Assembly (NCBI GenBank): GCA_004525685.1
Contig: SPBW01000008.1
Coordinates: 1 to 28,657 of the forward strand
Length of the DNA stretch: 28,657 nt
Direction of reading: 5' to 3'
From: Candidatus Atribacteria bacterium
GTDB lineage: Bacteria > Bipolaricaulota > Bipolaricaulia > UBA7950 > UBA9294
Part shown: positions 7,555-14,552 of the stretch, in pieces
How positions within the stretch are numbered: the stretch's first letter is position 1
How the letters are laid out: the number at the start of each line of letters is the position of its first letter
The notes under the pieces: model-generated
The model's database searches: none
Seen by the model: the letters and a program-made list of their open reading frames with translations, nothing else
What the model was told of the DNA's origin: nothing
Program-made: the position numbers and the translations under genes

Positions 7555-8416
7555 GAATGGCCTCCTCAAAGGTCAGGAATCGAATGGATGAATCAGACCG
7601 CCGACCCAACCGGGTGAGCACGTCACCTGAGCCGACTTCAATGGCCGTATCTACTTCCAATCTGTCAAGCTCTCGCGTCACATCAACCCATCGTACGCTG
7701 GCCGTCATCTGCACAACAAGAAGCTCTTTGAGCGCTTCAACCTCTGTCACGGCTTTGCCGCTCACGCTGGAGATGAAGTGCATATCGGGTGTGCCTAGGT
7801 CTAGTGCCTGCAGCAGCGGGGCGAGTGCCATCTGGGCGGGAAGCATGAGCGGGGAGTGGAACGGGCCAGAAACACTCAGCGGAATGCCCTTCCCTCCGAC
7901 CTTTTCGGCACGTGCGAGAACCTGTTGGACTGCGTCAGGGGGACCTGAGATGACAATCTGTGTGGGGGCGTTGTGGTTGGCGACCACGGCCTCTGTACCA
8001 GCGCACAGATTCGACACCGCGTCAAGTTCCAACTTCAGAATGGCTGCCATCGCCCCCCGCACCTCATTCATCAGTCTGCCGCGCTCGATGACAGCGCGCA
8101 TCGCGTCGGCAGCAGAGAGTGCGCCAGCGCTCACGAGAGCTGCGTACTCGCCCAGCGAATGTCCAGCGACGCAACTGGGACTGTATCCGGCCTCGCGCAA
8201 CTGCGCCTCTTTGCAGAGACTATCGATGAGAAGAAGAGGTTGAGACGCGTCGGTCTGCGCAAGTCGGGAGTCGTTTCTTGCAGCTATCCAGTCCTCTAGC
8301 AGCAAGCCAGCGTCGCGGGCTAGAGAGAGCAACGATGAAGCGCAATGGATGTTGGGCGGCAAGGCGTCTGGAACACGGCCTTGTCCAGGGAAAAGGAATG
8401 CAATGTTTGAGGGCAT
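7541..8416 (-). CDS. fabD: Malonyl-CoA:ACP transacylase
   Basis: The 291-residue protein loads malonyl groups onto ACP. It shows FPGQG (9-13), the nucleophile motif GHSLGEYAAL with Ser87, and GPFHSPLM with the catalytic His187. The conserved malonate-binding Arg lies at about 112 (ERGRLM). The ATG at 8416 has AAGGAGG with 5 nt spacing. It lies 16 bp downstream of fabH and overlaps fabG by 14 nt. Length is slightly below the usual 300-310 residues but no key residue is missing. Confidence 0.95.
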   Translation of the reverse strand: MPSNIAFLFPGQGRVPDALPPNIHCASSLLSLARDAGLLLEDWIAARNDSRLAQTDASQPLLLIDSLCKEAQLREAGYSPSCVAGHSLGEYAALVSAGALSAADAMRAVIERGRLMNEVRGAMAAILKLELDAVSNLCAGTEAVVANHNAPTQIVISGPPDAVQQVLARAEKVGGKGIPLSVSGPFHSPLMLPAQMALAPLLQALDLGTPDMHFISSVSGKAVTEVEALKELLVVQMTASVRWVDVTRELDRLEVDTAIEVGSGDVLTRLGRRSDSSIRFLTFEEAIHEEI

Positions 8417-8432
8417 GGCGTCCTCCTTAGGT

Positions 8433-9410
8433 TCAGATCCTCACGATGACGGCCCCGTAGGTCACACCGGCGCCAAATGCCGTCAACGCGACGATGTCGC
8501 CAGGGCGAATCTTGCCGGATCGAAGCTCTTCGTCCAAGGCAATAGGGATCGATGCTGTTGACGTGTTCGCAACGCGATCCAGATTAACGATGACGCGTTC
8601 TTCTGGAACTTCCAGTCGGCGAACGAGCGCGTCGATGATCCTCTGATTCGCTTGATGTGGGATGATCCAATCGATGTCTGACAGCTCCAGCTTCGCATCT
8701 GCCAGTGCATCTAGTGTCGCCTTCTCCATCATGGGTGCCGCGTTGCGGAACACGCCCGAGCCTTCCATCTTGAGGAAGTGGCCGCCTTGAGCCACGGTCT
8801 CTGCGGACGCGGGGGTTCGAGTTCCTCCTGCAGGCAGATTGAGGAACATCGACTTCTCGGCATCCCCATAGAGTGCTGTTCCGAGTATACCCGAGGAGTC
8901 AGTGCCCGCCTCCAGAAGTGCTGCGCCGGCCCCATCCCCAAACAGCACGCATGTTCGGCGATCCGTCCAGTCCGTCACGCGAGATAGCGCCTCAATGCCG
9001 ACAACAAGAACGCGAGGATACATGCCAGATTGGATCAAGGCATTGGCAACGGCAATGGCATAGACGAAACCCGTACACCCAGCCTTGAGATCAAAGAATG
9101 GAGCGTCCTTAAGCGATAACCCCTCGGCAATAAACGGGGCCGATCCAGGACAGATCATGTCAGGAAAATTCGTTGCGACCAGAAGAAGACTGACGTCTGC
9201 AGGATTGACGCGGGCGGCTTCAAGTGCCAATTGACCAGCCTTGACGCCCAGATCAGAAGGGATTTCCGATTCCTGCAGCAGATGGCGAGAACGAATACCG
9301 GTGCGTTGCACAATCCACTCGCTCGATGTGTCAACGAGCAATTCCAGCTCTTCGTTGGTGACGACGTTCAGAGGTAGGGCACTTCCAGTACCAGCAATCC
9401 TAGCTCCCAT
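8433..9410 (-). CDS. fabH: Beta-ketoacyl-ACP synthase III
   Basis: The 325-residue protein starts fatty acid synthesis by condensing acyl-CoA with malonyl-ACP. The catalytic triad is visible: Cys112 in AGCTGF, His252 in PHQANQRI, and Asn282 in ANTSTASIP. The N-terminal GARIAGTGSALP is typical. The start overlaps the end of plsX by 11 nt, so the two are translationally coupled, as is common for plsX-fabH. Nothing unusual in the sequence. Confidence 0.96.
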   Translation of the reverse strand: MGARIAGTGSALPLNVVTNEELELLVDTSSEWIVQRTGIRSRHLLQESEIPSDLGVKAGQLALEAARVNPADVSLLLVATNFPDMICPGSAPFIAEGLSLKDAPFFDLKAGCTGFVYAIAVANALIQSGMYPRVLVVGIEALSRVTDWTDRRTCVLFGDGAGAALLEAGTDSSGILGTALYGDAEKSMFLNLPAGGTRTPASAETVAQGGHFLKMEGSGVFRNAAPMMEKATLDALADAKLELSDIDWIIPHQANQRIIDALVRRLEVPEERVIVNLDRVANTSTASIPIALDEELRSGKIRPGDIVALTAFGAGVTYGAVIVRI

Positions 9411-10413
9411 TGGAATCCACTCGGGCTATCGATTGAGAGAGCTTCTGTGTGAGATCGGCATCCACTTCGCGGCAGGCGACGTCAATGGCACTGGCGATGG
9501 TCTCAGCATCTGATCGGCCGTGGGCAATGACGACGATGCCATTCACGCCAAGTAGCGGTGCTCCTCCGCGCTTTTCATAGGACACAGCCGATCGCAAGGA
9601 TCCGAATGCTCGTCGCATGAGCAACGCGCCTACTTTGGCGATGGTTGATTTGCGGATGGACTGCTTGAGGAGGCTCGTCACAGCGGACACGCTGCCCTCA
9701 ATGGCCTTGAGACAAATGTTACCCATGAAGCCATCCGAGACAATGACGTCTGCAGGGCGATTCTTAATGAGCTGATGCGCTTCGACATTGCCCGCAAAAT
9801 GAAGATCGGCGGCTTCAAGGAGTTCATATGCGCGCGCCATGAGTCGATTCCCTTTTCCCTGCTCTCCGCCAATGTTCAACAGCCCAACAGTCGGATTCTC
9901 GATGCCGATGACCTCTGTCGCATACGTTGCTCCCATCCGTGCGAAATGGAGCAGATGCTCGGCATGGCAATCTGACGTGGCGCCTGCATCGATGAGGAAG
10001 ATATCCCTCCCTTCCACAGTGGGTAGGGGGGCGAGAATGCCTGGGCGCGGAATGCCAGCAATGCGTCCCAATGTGAAGAGTGAGCCTGCAACGACAGCGC
10101 CGGTGTTGCCCGGAGAGACGAAGGCGTCGACATTGCCTGCCTTCAGTTCCTTGAGCCCACGGATCATCGATGAATCGGATTTTCCGCGGACCGCCTTAAC
10201 AGGGGAGTCATCCATCTCAATGACTTGCGTGCAGGCAATGATGTGAAACGAACGACCGATGGGCTCACCAAGAGCTACAAGAGTCGATGCGATGGCCTTT
10301 TCGTCTCCGGCGAATACGATTTCAATGCCGCGACGACGGCCTATGTGGATGCCACCCTTGACGAGTTCTTCTGGAGGATAATCTCCCCCCATGACATCTA
10401 ATAGAATTCGCAT
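9400..10413 (-). CDS. plsX: Phosphate acyltransferase
   Basis: The 337-residue protein makes acyl-phosphate from acyl-ACP, the first step of the PlsX/PlsY route to phosphatidic acid. Diagnostic stretches are the N terminus MRILLDVMGGDYPPEE, VSPGNTGAVVAGS and VSDGFMGNICLKAIEG. The ATG at 10413 is preceded by GGAG (about 9 nt away). The start is only 22 bp after the 3' end of tRNA-Leu on the same strand, so its leader must be made by cleavage of a tRNA-mRNA transcript or from a promoter inside the tRNA gene. It leads the plsX-fabH-fabD-fabG-acpP cluster. Confidence 0.96.
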   Translation of the reverse strand: MRILLDVMGGDYPPEELVKGGIHIGRRRGIEIVFAGDEKAIASTLVALGEPIGRSFHIIACTQVIEMDDSPVKAVRGKSDSSMIRGLKELKAGNVDAFVSPGNTGAVVAGSLFTLGRIAGIPRPGILAPLPTVEGRDIFLIDAGATSDCHAEHLLHFARMGATYATEVIGIENPTVGLLNIGGEQGKGNRLMARAYELLEAADLHFAGNVEAHQLIKNRPADVIVSDGFMGNICLKAIEGSVSAVTSLLKQSIRKSTIAKVGALLMRRAFGSLRSAVSYEKRGGAPLLGVNGIVVIAHGRSDAETIASAIDVACREVDADLTQKLSQSIARVDSNGS

Positions 10414-10435
10414 AGGCGCATTCTCCGTTTCGAAT

Positions 10436-10524
10436 TGGTGCCGAGAGCGGGACTTGAACCCGCACGGACGTTAAAGTCCACACGGCCCTCAACCGTGCGC
10501 GTCTGCCAATTCCGCCACCTCGGC
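10436..10524 (-). tRNA. tRNA-Leu (anticodon GAG)
   Basis: On the minus strand an 89-nt class II tRNA folds cleanly. The acceptor stem is GCCGAGG paired with TCTCGGC (one G-T pair). The D arm runs through GCGGAATTGGCAGACGC. The anticodon stem CACGG/CCGTG encloses loop TTGAGGG, giving anticodon GAG (reads CUC and CUU). The long variable arm has a GGAC/GTCC stem typical of tRNA-Leu. The T arm is GCGGG-TTCAAGT-CCCGC. The discriminator is A and the CCA end is encoded. It is read in the same direction as plsX, 22 bp upstream of it. Confidence 0.97.
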
Positions 10525-10534
10525 AACTTGGCAG

Positions 10535-10563
10535 ATCTTAGCCAACGAACTCCTGGGCGTCAA
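10535..10563 (-). promoter_or_regulatory. Sigma-70-type promoter for tRNA-Leu / plsX cluster
   Basis: On the minus strand TTGACG (10558-10563) and TAAGAT (10535-10540) are separated by exactly 17 bp. The -10 ends 10 nt before the tRNA 5' end, giving a leader of about 3-4 nt. Since no promoter is visible in the 22 bp between the tRNA and plsX, this is the best candidate for the whole cluster. Confidence 0.65.
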
Positions 10564-10603
10564 CCAGCGGTCGTAGTGGGGTGAAATGAGGTGTCAACCG
10601 TCT

Positions 10604-10628
10604 CAGAAGGCAGTCTATTTGCCTTCTG
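10604..10628. promoter_or_regulatory. Perfect inverted repeat overlapping the -35 of the vWA gene
   Basis: CAGAAGGCA and TGCCTTCTG form a perfect 9-bp inverted repeat separated by 7 bp. The right arm overlaps the -35 hexamer (10619-10624) of the putative promoter for the vWA gene at 10698, which is where a repressor would bind. There is no T-tract after it on either strand, so an operator is more likely than a terminator. Confidence 0.4.
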
Positions 10629-10647
10629 CAGCAAATCGTTCTATGAT
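10619..10647 (+). promoter_or_regulatory. Sigma-70-type promoter for the 10698 vWA gene
   Basis: TTGCCT (10619-10624) and TATGAT (10642-10647) are separated by 17 bp, 51 bp upstream of the ATG at 10698. It is divergent from the tRNA-Leu promoter. The inverted repeat at 10604-10628 covers the -35. Confidence 0.6.
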
Positions 10648-10697
10648 GATGACAACTGGTGCAACAGGGTGGAGTCGCGAGAGGCGGAGGTGATGGA

Positions 10698-12131
10698 ATG
10701 AAGGCCAGGTTGGTCTTTCGCTGGATTGGGTTTTGTCTTCTGACTGTTTGTTTCATGGTGCTGTTCAATCCGGGACTCCGTTCGGAACCAGCAACATACT
10801 TCGGGATTACGTTTCCGCACGGGGATGCAGCATTCGCCGATCGAGTTGTCGACTATCTAGCAGCGAGTTGCGTTCGAGATGCGTACGACGATCCAGAGGA
10901 AGCATTGGGGCCCCCAGACGCGTACTGCCAAGGCTGTGCCGGTTGCAGTGGGTGTGACACCAATGCTGTGTCACTCGGATTCAGGCTCAGCGTCATCGAC
11001 AACAGAGGATATCTTGTCCTCGAATTCGTCGACAATGTTCTTGTCGATGTTCCTGGCGACGACTTGTTCGTCTATAACACCAATTCCAACCCAGCTCGCG
11101 TGGAGATTAGCTCTGATGGATATTCCTTCATCTTCGTAGGAGAGATCGTCGGATACCCCGGCAAGATCGACATCGCACCCTACGTGAATGCCAACGATAC
11201 CTTCCGATTCGTTCGTTTGAGCGACGTTCCCGCTGACGAGGATCATTCCAATTGTCCGGGGCCGAGCATCGACGCTGTCGGTGCCATGGGGCGGACGGAA
11301 ATTGTGATTACAGGAGAAGCGTTCGGAAGCCTAGAGCTTCTGCCTGTGGGGGGTCTGGCTTTTTCCTATCAGAGCCTCGCTCGAACGTTTCTGATCGTTT
11401 TGGATACGTCGTCCAGCATGCTGGAAGTTGTTGATGGTGAACTCAAGATTGATGTGGCCAAGAATGTGATCGTCGACTTGCTGAACAACCTTCCCGAAGC
11501 GGCTATCGTTGGTATTCGTCATTTTGGCGGGTGCGAGCACAGCGCGTTGCTCGCTCCTGTTGGACCGATGCAGCGGGATCTATTGCAGGCCAAGATTCTC
11601 GCATTGGAACCAGCTGGCGCAACGCCGCTTGCCTTCGTCTTGGAGCAAACCCAAGCTGATCTGGCTAAGATTTCCGATCCACAGCTCGTTCTCCTCATTA
11701 GCGATGGTATGGAAACATGCGGTGGTGATCCAGTTCAGGCCGCCAAAGACCTGATTGGCCTTGGCTATGATTTGAAGATGCATATTGTTGGCTTCGATAT
11801 CACCCGCAACGTGACTGCGCGCGATCAATTGATCGAGATCGCGCAAGCCACTGGCGGAGTGTACTACGATGCGGGAAGCCGTGAAGAGCTTCGCCAAGCG
11901 CTGAGTATGGCTGCTCCATTCACATACACGGTCTATGACCTCGAAGGGAACATTGTCTATGCAGGCAGACTGGGAGAACCTGGACCGCAATTGCCTGCAG
12001 GAACGTACACGATTGTGATCGATACGGCGCCAGCAATCACGCTGACCAACGTGGTTGTGTCTGAGCAGCAAACGACAATGATTACTGTGGAGAAGGCGAG
12101 TGGCGGCTATCAAGCTGAGGTGGGCAACTAA
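10698..12131 (+). CDS. Secreted vWA-domain protein with N-terminal jelly-roll-like domain
   Basis: The 477-residue protein begins with an N-terminal hydrophobic signal (about 7-25). Residues about 45-200 resemble a beta-sandwich cell-surface domain: EEALGPPDAY, YLVLEFVDNVLVDVPGDDLFVY, FRFVRLSDV and IDAVGAMG. This region contains a tight CxxCxxCxxC cluster (CQGCAGCSGCD, about 77-86). A vWA domain follows (about 228-405) with MIDAS DTSSS (236-240), ATPL and LLISDGMETCGG. The last 70 residues look like a small beta domain (GTYTIVIDTAP). ATG 10698 has GGAGGTGA just upstream. The vWA part resembles that of the 1396-3738 protein, so the two are probably distant paralogues. Role unknown; likely surface Ca2+/Mg2+-dependent binding. 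Confidence 0.82.
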   Translation: MKARLVFRWIGFCLLTVCFMVLFNPGLRSEPATYFGITFPHGDAAFADRVVDYLAASCVRDAYDDPEEALGPPDAYCQGCAGCSGCDTNAVSLGFRLSVIDNRGYLVLEFVDNVLVDVPGDDLFVYNTNSNPARVEISSDGYSFIFVGEIVGYPGKIDIAPYVNANDTFRFVRLSDVPADEDHSNCPGPSIDAVGAMGRTEIVITGEAFGSLELLPVGGLAFSYQSLARTFLIVLDTSSSMLEVVDGELKIDVAKNVIVDLLNNLPEAAIVGIRHFGGCEHSALLAPVGPMQRDLLQAKILALEPAGATPLAFVLEQTQADLAKISDPQLVLLISDGMETCGGDPVQAAKDLIGLGYDLKMHIVGFDITRNVTARDQLIEIAQATGGVYYDAGSREELRQALSMAAPFTYTVYDLEGNIVYAGRLGEPGPQLPAGTYTIVIDTAPAITLTNVVVSEQQTTMITVEKASGGYQAEVGN

Positions 12132-12158
12132 CTCAGAGGCTCATCAGAACCATGACGC

Positions 12159-12191
12159 GGAGGCGTTCTGCAGCTAGAGCAGAGCGCCTCC
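12159..12191. terminator. Bidirectional hairpin between convergent genes
   Basis: GGAGGCGTTCTGC and GCAGAGCGCCTCC form a 13-bp stem with one G-T wobble and a 7-nt loop. It lies 27 bp after the vWA stop at 12131 and includes the last codons of the SDR gene that ends at 12174. T-tracts are weak on both sides (ATGTATTTC on the plus side), so termination may be partial or rho-assisted. Confidence 0.6.
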
Positions 12192-12896
12192 ATGTATTTC
12201 TAGGATTGCTCCGGTCATGTAGGCAGACTCCTCGGATACAAGAAAGCGAATGACAGCGGCGATGTCTTGGGGTTGACCGAGTCGTCCCAGAGGTATCTTG
12301 GCAACGTCGTCTGGATTTGTGTGATCTCCTCCGGCAATGAATCCCGGGCAGACGGCATTCACGCGGATTCCATAGGGCGCTTCAGTCTTGGCAAGCGTCT
12401 GCGTGAGATGGATCACGCCAGATTTGGCGATCGCATAGGGTAGTGTATTCGGTCTGGCTCGAACGTCGCTGGCATGCATGGCCGCGATGTTGATGATGTG
12501 GCCCTTGTGCTGCGCTCGCATGAAAGGGAGAACCTGTTTGCAGCACAAGACAGTGCTGGTCAAGTTGCTATCAAGAATGTCGGACCATTCGTCTAGAGAG
12601 GTCTCCAAGAATGGCTTAAAGAGGAACTTGCCCACGTTGTTGACCAGAACCTCTATCGGCCCATATTCACGGGCGCGTTCGAAGAGGGATTGGACGCCGG
12701 ATTCTGTGGCTACATCGGCTTGGATGAGTCGTGTGCCGGTGCAAATGTGCTGCAGATGGGCCAGGGCATGATTGGCACGCTCATCATCATGAACGTAGTT
12801 GAGAATAGGAACATAGCCGTTTCGCGCGAGCTGCGATGCGATGGCAAGTCCGATTCCCCTCGTACTGCCCGTAATCAACGCATGAGGTGTGGACAT
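12174..12896 (-). CDS. Short-chain dehydrogenase/reductase, atypical active site
   Basis: The 240-residue protein is a classical SDR: cofactor motif TGSTRGIG (9-16), NNVG (86-89, a variant of NNAG), Asn111, and YxxxK as Tyr154/Lys158 (YAIAK). It resembles FabG-like reductases. The stretch INIAAMHA aligns with INISS of FabG, so the catalytic Ser position holds Ala139; Ser143 is nearby but in a loop two residues longer. Whether it is an active oxidoreductase is uncertain. It lies 5 bp downstream of the 97-residue gene in an apparent sigma-factor operon. Substrate cannot be predicted. Confidence 0.85.
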   Translation of the reverse strand: MSTPHALITGSTRGIGLAIASQLARNGYVPILNYVHDDERANHALAHLQHICTGTRLIQADVATESGVQSLFERAREYGPIEVLVNNVGKFLFKPFLETSLDEWSDILDSNLTSTVLCCKQVLPFMRAQHKGHIINIAAMHASDVRARPNTLPYAIAKSGVIHLTQTLAKTEAPYGIRVNAVCPGFIAGGDHTNPDDVAKIPLGRLGQPQDIAAVIRFLVSEESAYMTGAILEIHGGALL

Positions 12897-12901
12897 AAGT
12901 C

Positions 12902-13195
12902 CTAGGATACGGCGTCGACCTGGTCAATGACAGCTACCAGGTCATTCTTGATATGCGTCAGATCGGATGCCAGGTTCGATGCATCCATGTGAGCTAATTG
13001 CAGTAGAGGATCGTCCTCTGCGCGATCCATATACGCATCAATCTCGTGGATGACAGCGGAGAGACAGACAACACCCTCTGTTCGCGACGATGCCTCGAAC
13101 AGCTCGATGCTTTGACGAAGCTGCTCAATCGCCACTCCGATCAGGGTAAGTAGATCGTTCGTCTCTTTGGTCTGTGTCAATGCGATCTCCCCCAT
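12902..13195 (-). CDS. Small helical protein of unknown function
   Basis: I do not recognise this 97-residue acidic protein. It is almost entirely predicted helix by composition (runs such as LLTLIGVAIEQLRQSIELFE and ASDLTHIKNDLVAVIDQVD), with no Cys motif, signal peptide or membrane segment. It sits between the sigma factor (29 bp upstream) and the SDR (5 bp downstream) on the same strand. A small helical bundle beside a sigma factor could be a regulator of it, but that is only inference from position. The ribosome site is weak (AGGA, 11 nt from ATG). Confidence 0.65.
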   Translation of the reverse strand: MGEIALTQTKETNDLLTLIGVAIEQLRQSIELFEASSRTEGVVCLSAVIHEIDAYMDRAEDDPLLQLAHMDASNLASDLTHIKNDLVAVIDQVDAVS

Positions 13196-13224
13196 GCAGC
13201 GATTATTCCTAGTAGAATCAATTC

Positions 13225-14022
13225 CTAGTTTGAGTCCTCCTGCTGGACTGTCTCTCGCATGTCTGAGAGGATTCTCTCCTTCATTCGCGAGACCTGGCGC
13301 TGCGAGATGCCAAGTTCCTTTCCGACTTCTGATTGACTCTTCCCCTGATAGAAGAGCCCTTGGATGACGCCCTGCTGGATATCCGATAGCTGTTCGATGG
13401 CGGCCAAGATGCGCATGCGCACGTCAAATGGCAGGCTATCGGATTGAGCAAGCAAGCGCTCAGTCGTCGGGGGGGCAGGATTTGGGTCGCCAGATCGTCG
13501 TTCTTGGTCAATCGACACATAGGTCATCGATTCACGGCTTCGCAGTAGCATCCGAACCTGCTCTTCTTGCAGATCAACTTCTGTCGCCAATTCCGCTAGC
13601 GTCGGCGGGCGCCCCAGCTGTTGGAAGATATGTTCCTCTGCTTCTTTGATCCGGCGATTCATGGTCTGTACCCACTGTGGGACACGAATCGTCGAGTGCT
13701 TGTCACGGATGTAGTGTCGTATCTCGCCTTGAATCAAGTAGCTGGCGTAGGTTGAGAATCGATTGCTGCGATCCAGATCGAAGTTCGACACAGCGTTGAG
13801 AAGTCCTATGTAGCCAGCCTGAATCAAGTCATCCAGCGGTTCGCCAGAACTAAGGAATTTCAGAGCGATCGATTTCACAAGTCCCACATTGCGATTGACG
13901 ATTTCTGCGCGAAGATCCGATGGAGAAGGGTCTTGCGAGTTGCGTGCAATGGACTGGTGAAGCGCGTTTAGCAACTGCTCATTGCTGAGATCAGCAAGCT
14001 CAAAGTGCTTCGGTTCGGTCAT
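13225..14022 (-). CDS. Alternative RNA polymerase sigma factor (SigB/FliA/WhiG-like, sigma-70 family)
   Basis: The 265-residue protein has sigma regions 2, 3 and 4 and no region 1.1. Region 2 is seen in NRNVGLVKSIALKFL, DLIQAGYIGLLNAVSNFD and FSTYASYLIQGEIRHYIRD (-10 melting and recognition). Region 3 contains LGRPPTLAELATEV. Region 4 contains LSDIQQGVIQGLFYQGKSQ and the helix-turn-helix VGKELGISQRQVSRMKERI (-35 recognition). The architecture matches group 3 sigma factors (SigB, SigF, FliA, WhiG). No flagellar or anti-sigma gene is recognisable nearby. A shorter, clearly related paralogue lies at 27794-28441. The ribosome site before ATG 14022 is poor. Confidence 0.93.
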   Translation of the reverse strand: MTEPKHFELADLSNEQLLNALHQSIARNSQDPSPSDLRAEIVNRNVGLVKSIALKFLSSGEPLDDLIQAGYIGLLNAVSNFDLDRSNRFSTYASYLIQGEIRHYIRDKHSTIRVPQWVQTMNRRIKEAEEHIFQQLGRPPTLAELATEVDLQEEQVRMLLRSRESMTYVSIDQERRSGDPNPAPPTTERLLAQSDSLPFDVRMRILAAIEQLSDIQQGVIQGLFYQGKSQSEVGKELGISQRQVSRMKERILSDMRETVQQEDSN

Positions 14023-14057
14023 GTCACACGCCCAATCCCCGTCTCCTTGGTCTTTAG

Positions 14058-14063
14058 AGTATA
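14058..14063 (-). promoter_or_regulatory. Possible -10 element upstream of the sigma gene
   Basis: TATACT on the minus strand lies 35 bp upstream of the sigma factor ATG. No good -35 hexamer is present at 16-18 bp, so it may be a weak or alternative-sigma promoter. Confidence 0.3.
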
Positions 14064-14083
14064 CGCGGAGCCTGCCGTACGAA

Positions 14084-14551
14084 CTAATGCAGCTGAAACC
14101 AAGTGACAGCGAAGATCAGCGCGAGCAGCAGTGCAAGTCGCGGCAAGTCAGCTCGCAATTGTGAGATCGGCAGTCGCGCAATGGGAGACTCACATCCAGT
14201 AGAAAGGCAATCCCCAATTGCATTCCGGAGCGTGAATTCTTGCGTGCGCCCCATGCCAACTACTGCATCGTCAGAGACAAAGACAATGGGAACGATTGCG
14301 GGAACATCCATGTCATACGCCTTGCACAGCGAAACCAACAATGCCATGGAGTCGGATTCAGTGATCTCATAGCGAACAATGTCCGTCTCTTGGGCCTCCA
14401 TCATCATACCTACGAGCAACTCATCCATTTCTTGACAGCTGGGACATCCCTCCTCGTAAAAGACGACAACGAGAGGATCCGTCGCAGCGGACAGCGATGG
14501 AACGAAGGCAAACAAGACGAGACAGAGCGTTATGATTGTCGTTGGCTTCAT
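14084..14551 (-). CDS. Exported thioredoxin-like protein with C-terminal membrane anchor
   Basis: The 155-residue protein has a signal sequence (about 1-22), then a thioredoxin-like motif FYEEGCPSCQEMDELL with a CPSC redox pair (about 36-39). The middle is Trx-like (VPAIVPIVFVSDDAVVG), followed by a second Cys pair in GDCLSTGCESP, and a final hydrophobic segment (about 134-152, LALLLALIFAVTWF) that would anchor it in the membrane with the redox domain outside the cytoplasm. It begins 1 nt after the stop of the Trx-CcdA gene and is the last gene of that operon. It probably receives electrons from that protein (inference). Confidence 0.82.
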   Translation of the reverse strand: MKPTTIITLCLVLFAFVPSLSAATDPLVVVFYEEGCPSCQEMDELLVGMMMEAQETDIVRYEITESDSMALLVSLCKAYDMDVPAIVPIVFVSDDAVVGMGRTQEFTLRNAIGDCLSTGCESPIARLPISQLRADLPRLALLLALIFAVTWFQLH

Positions 14552-14552
14552 C

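Noticed and set aside
7557..8243. A 228-codon plus-strand frame
   Set aside because: Fully antisense to fabD, which is certain from its motifs; composition is that of a mirrored frame.
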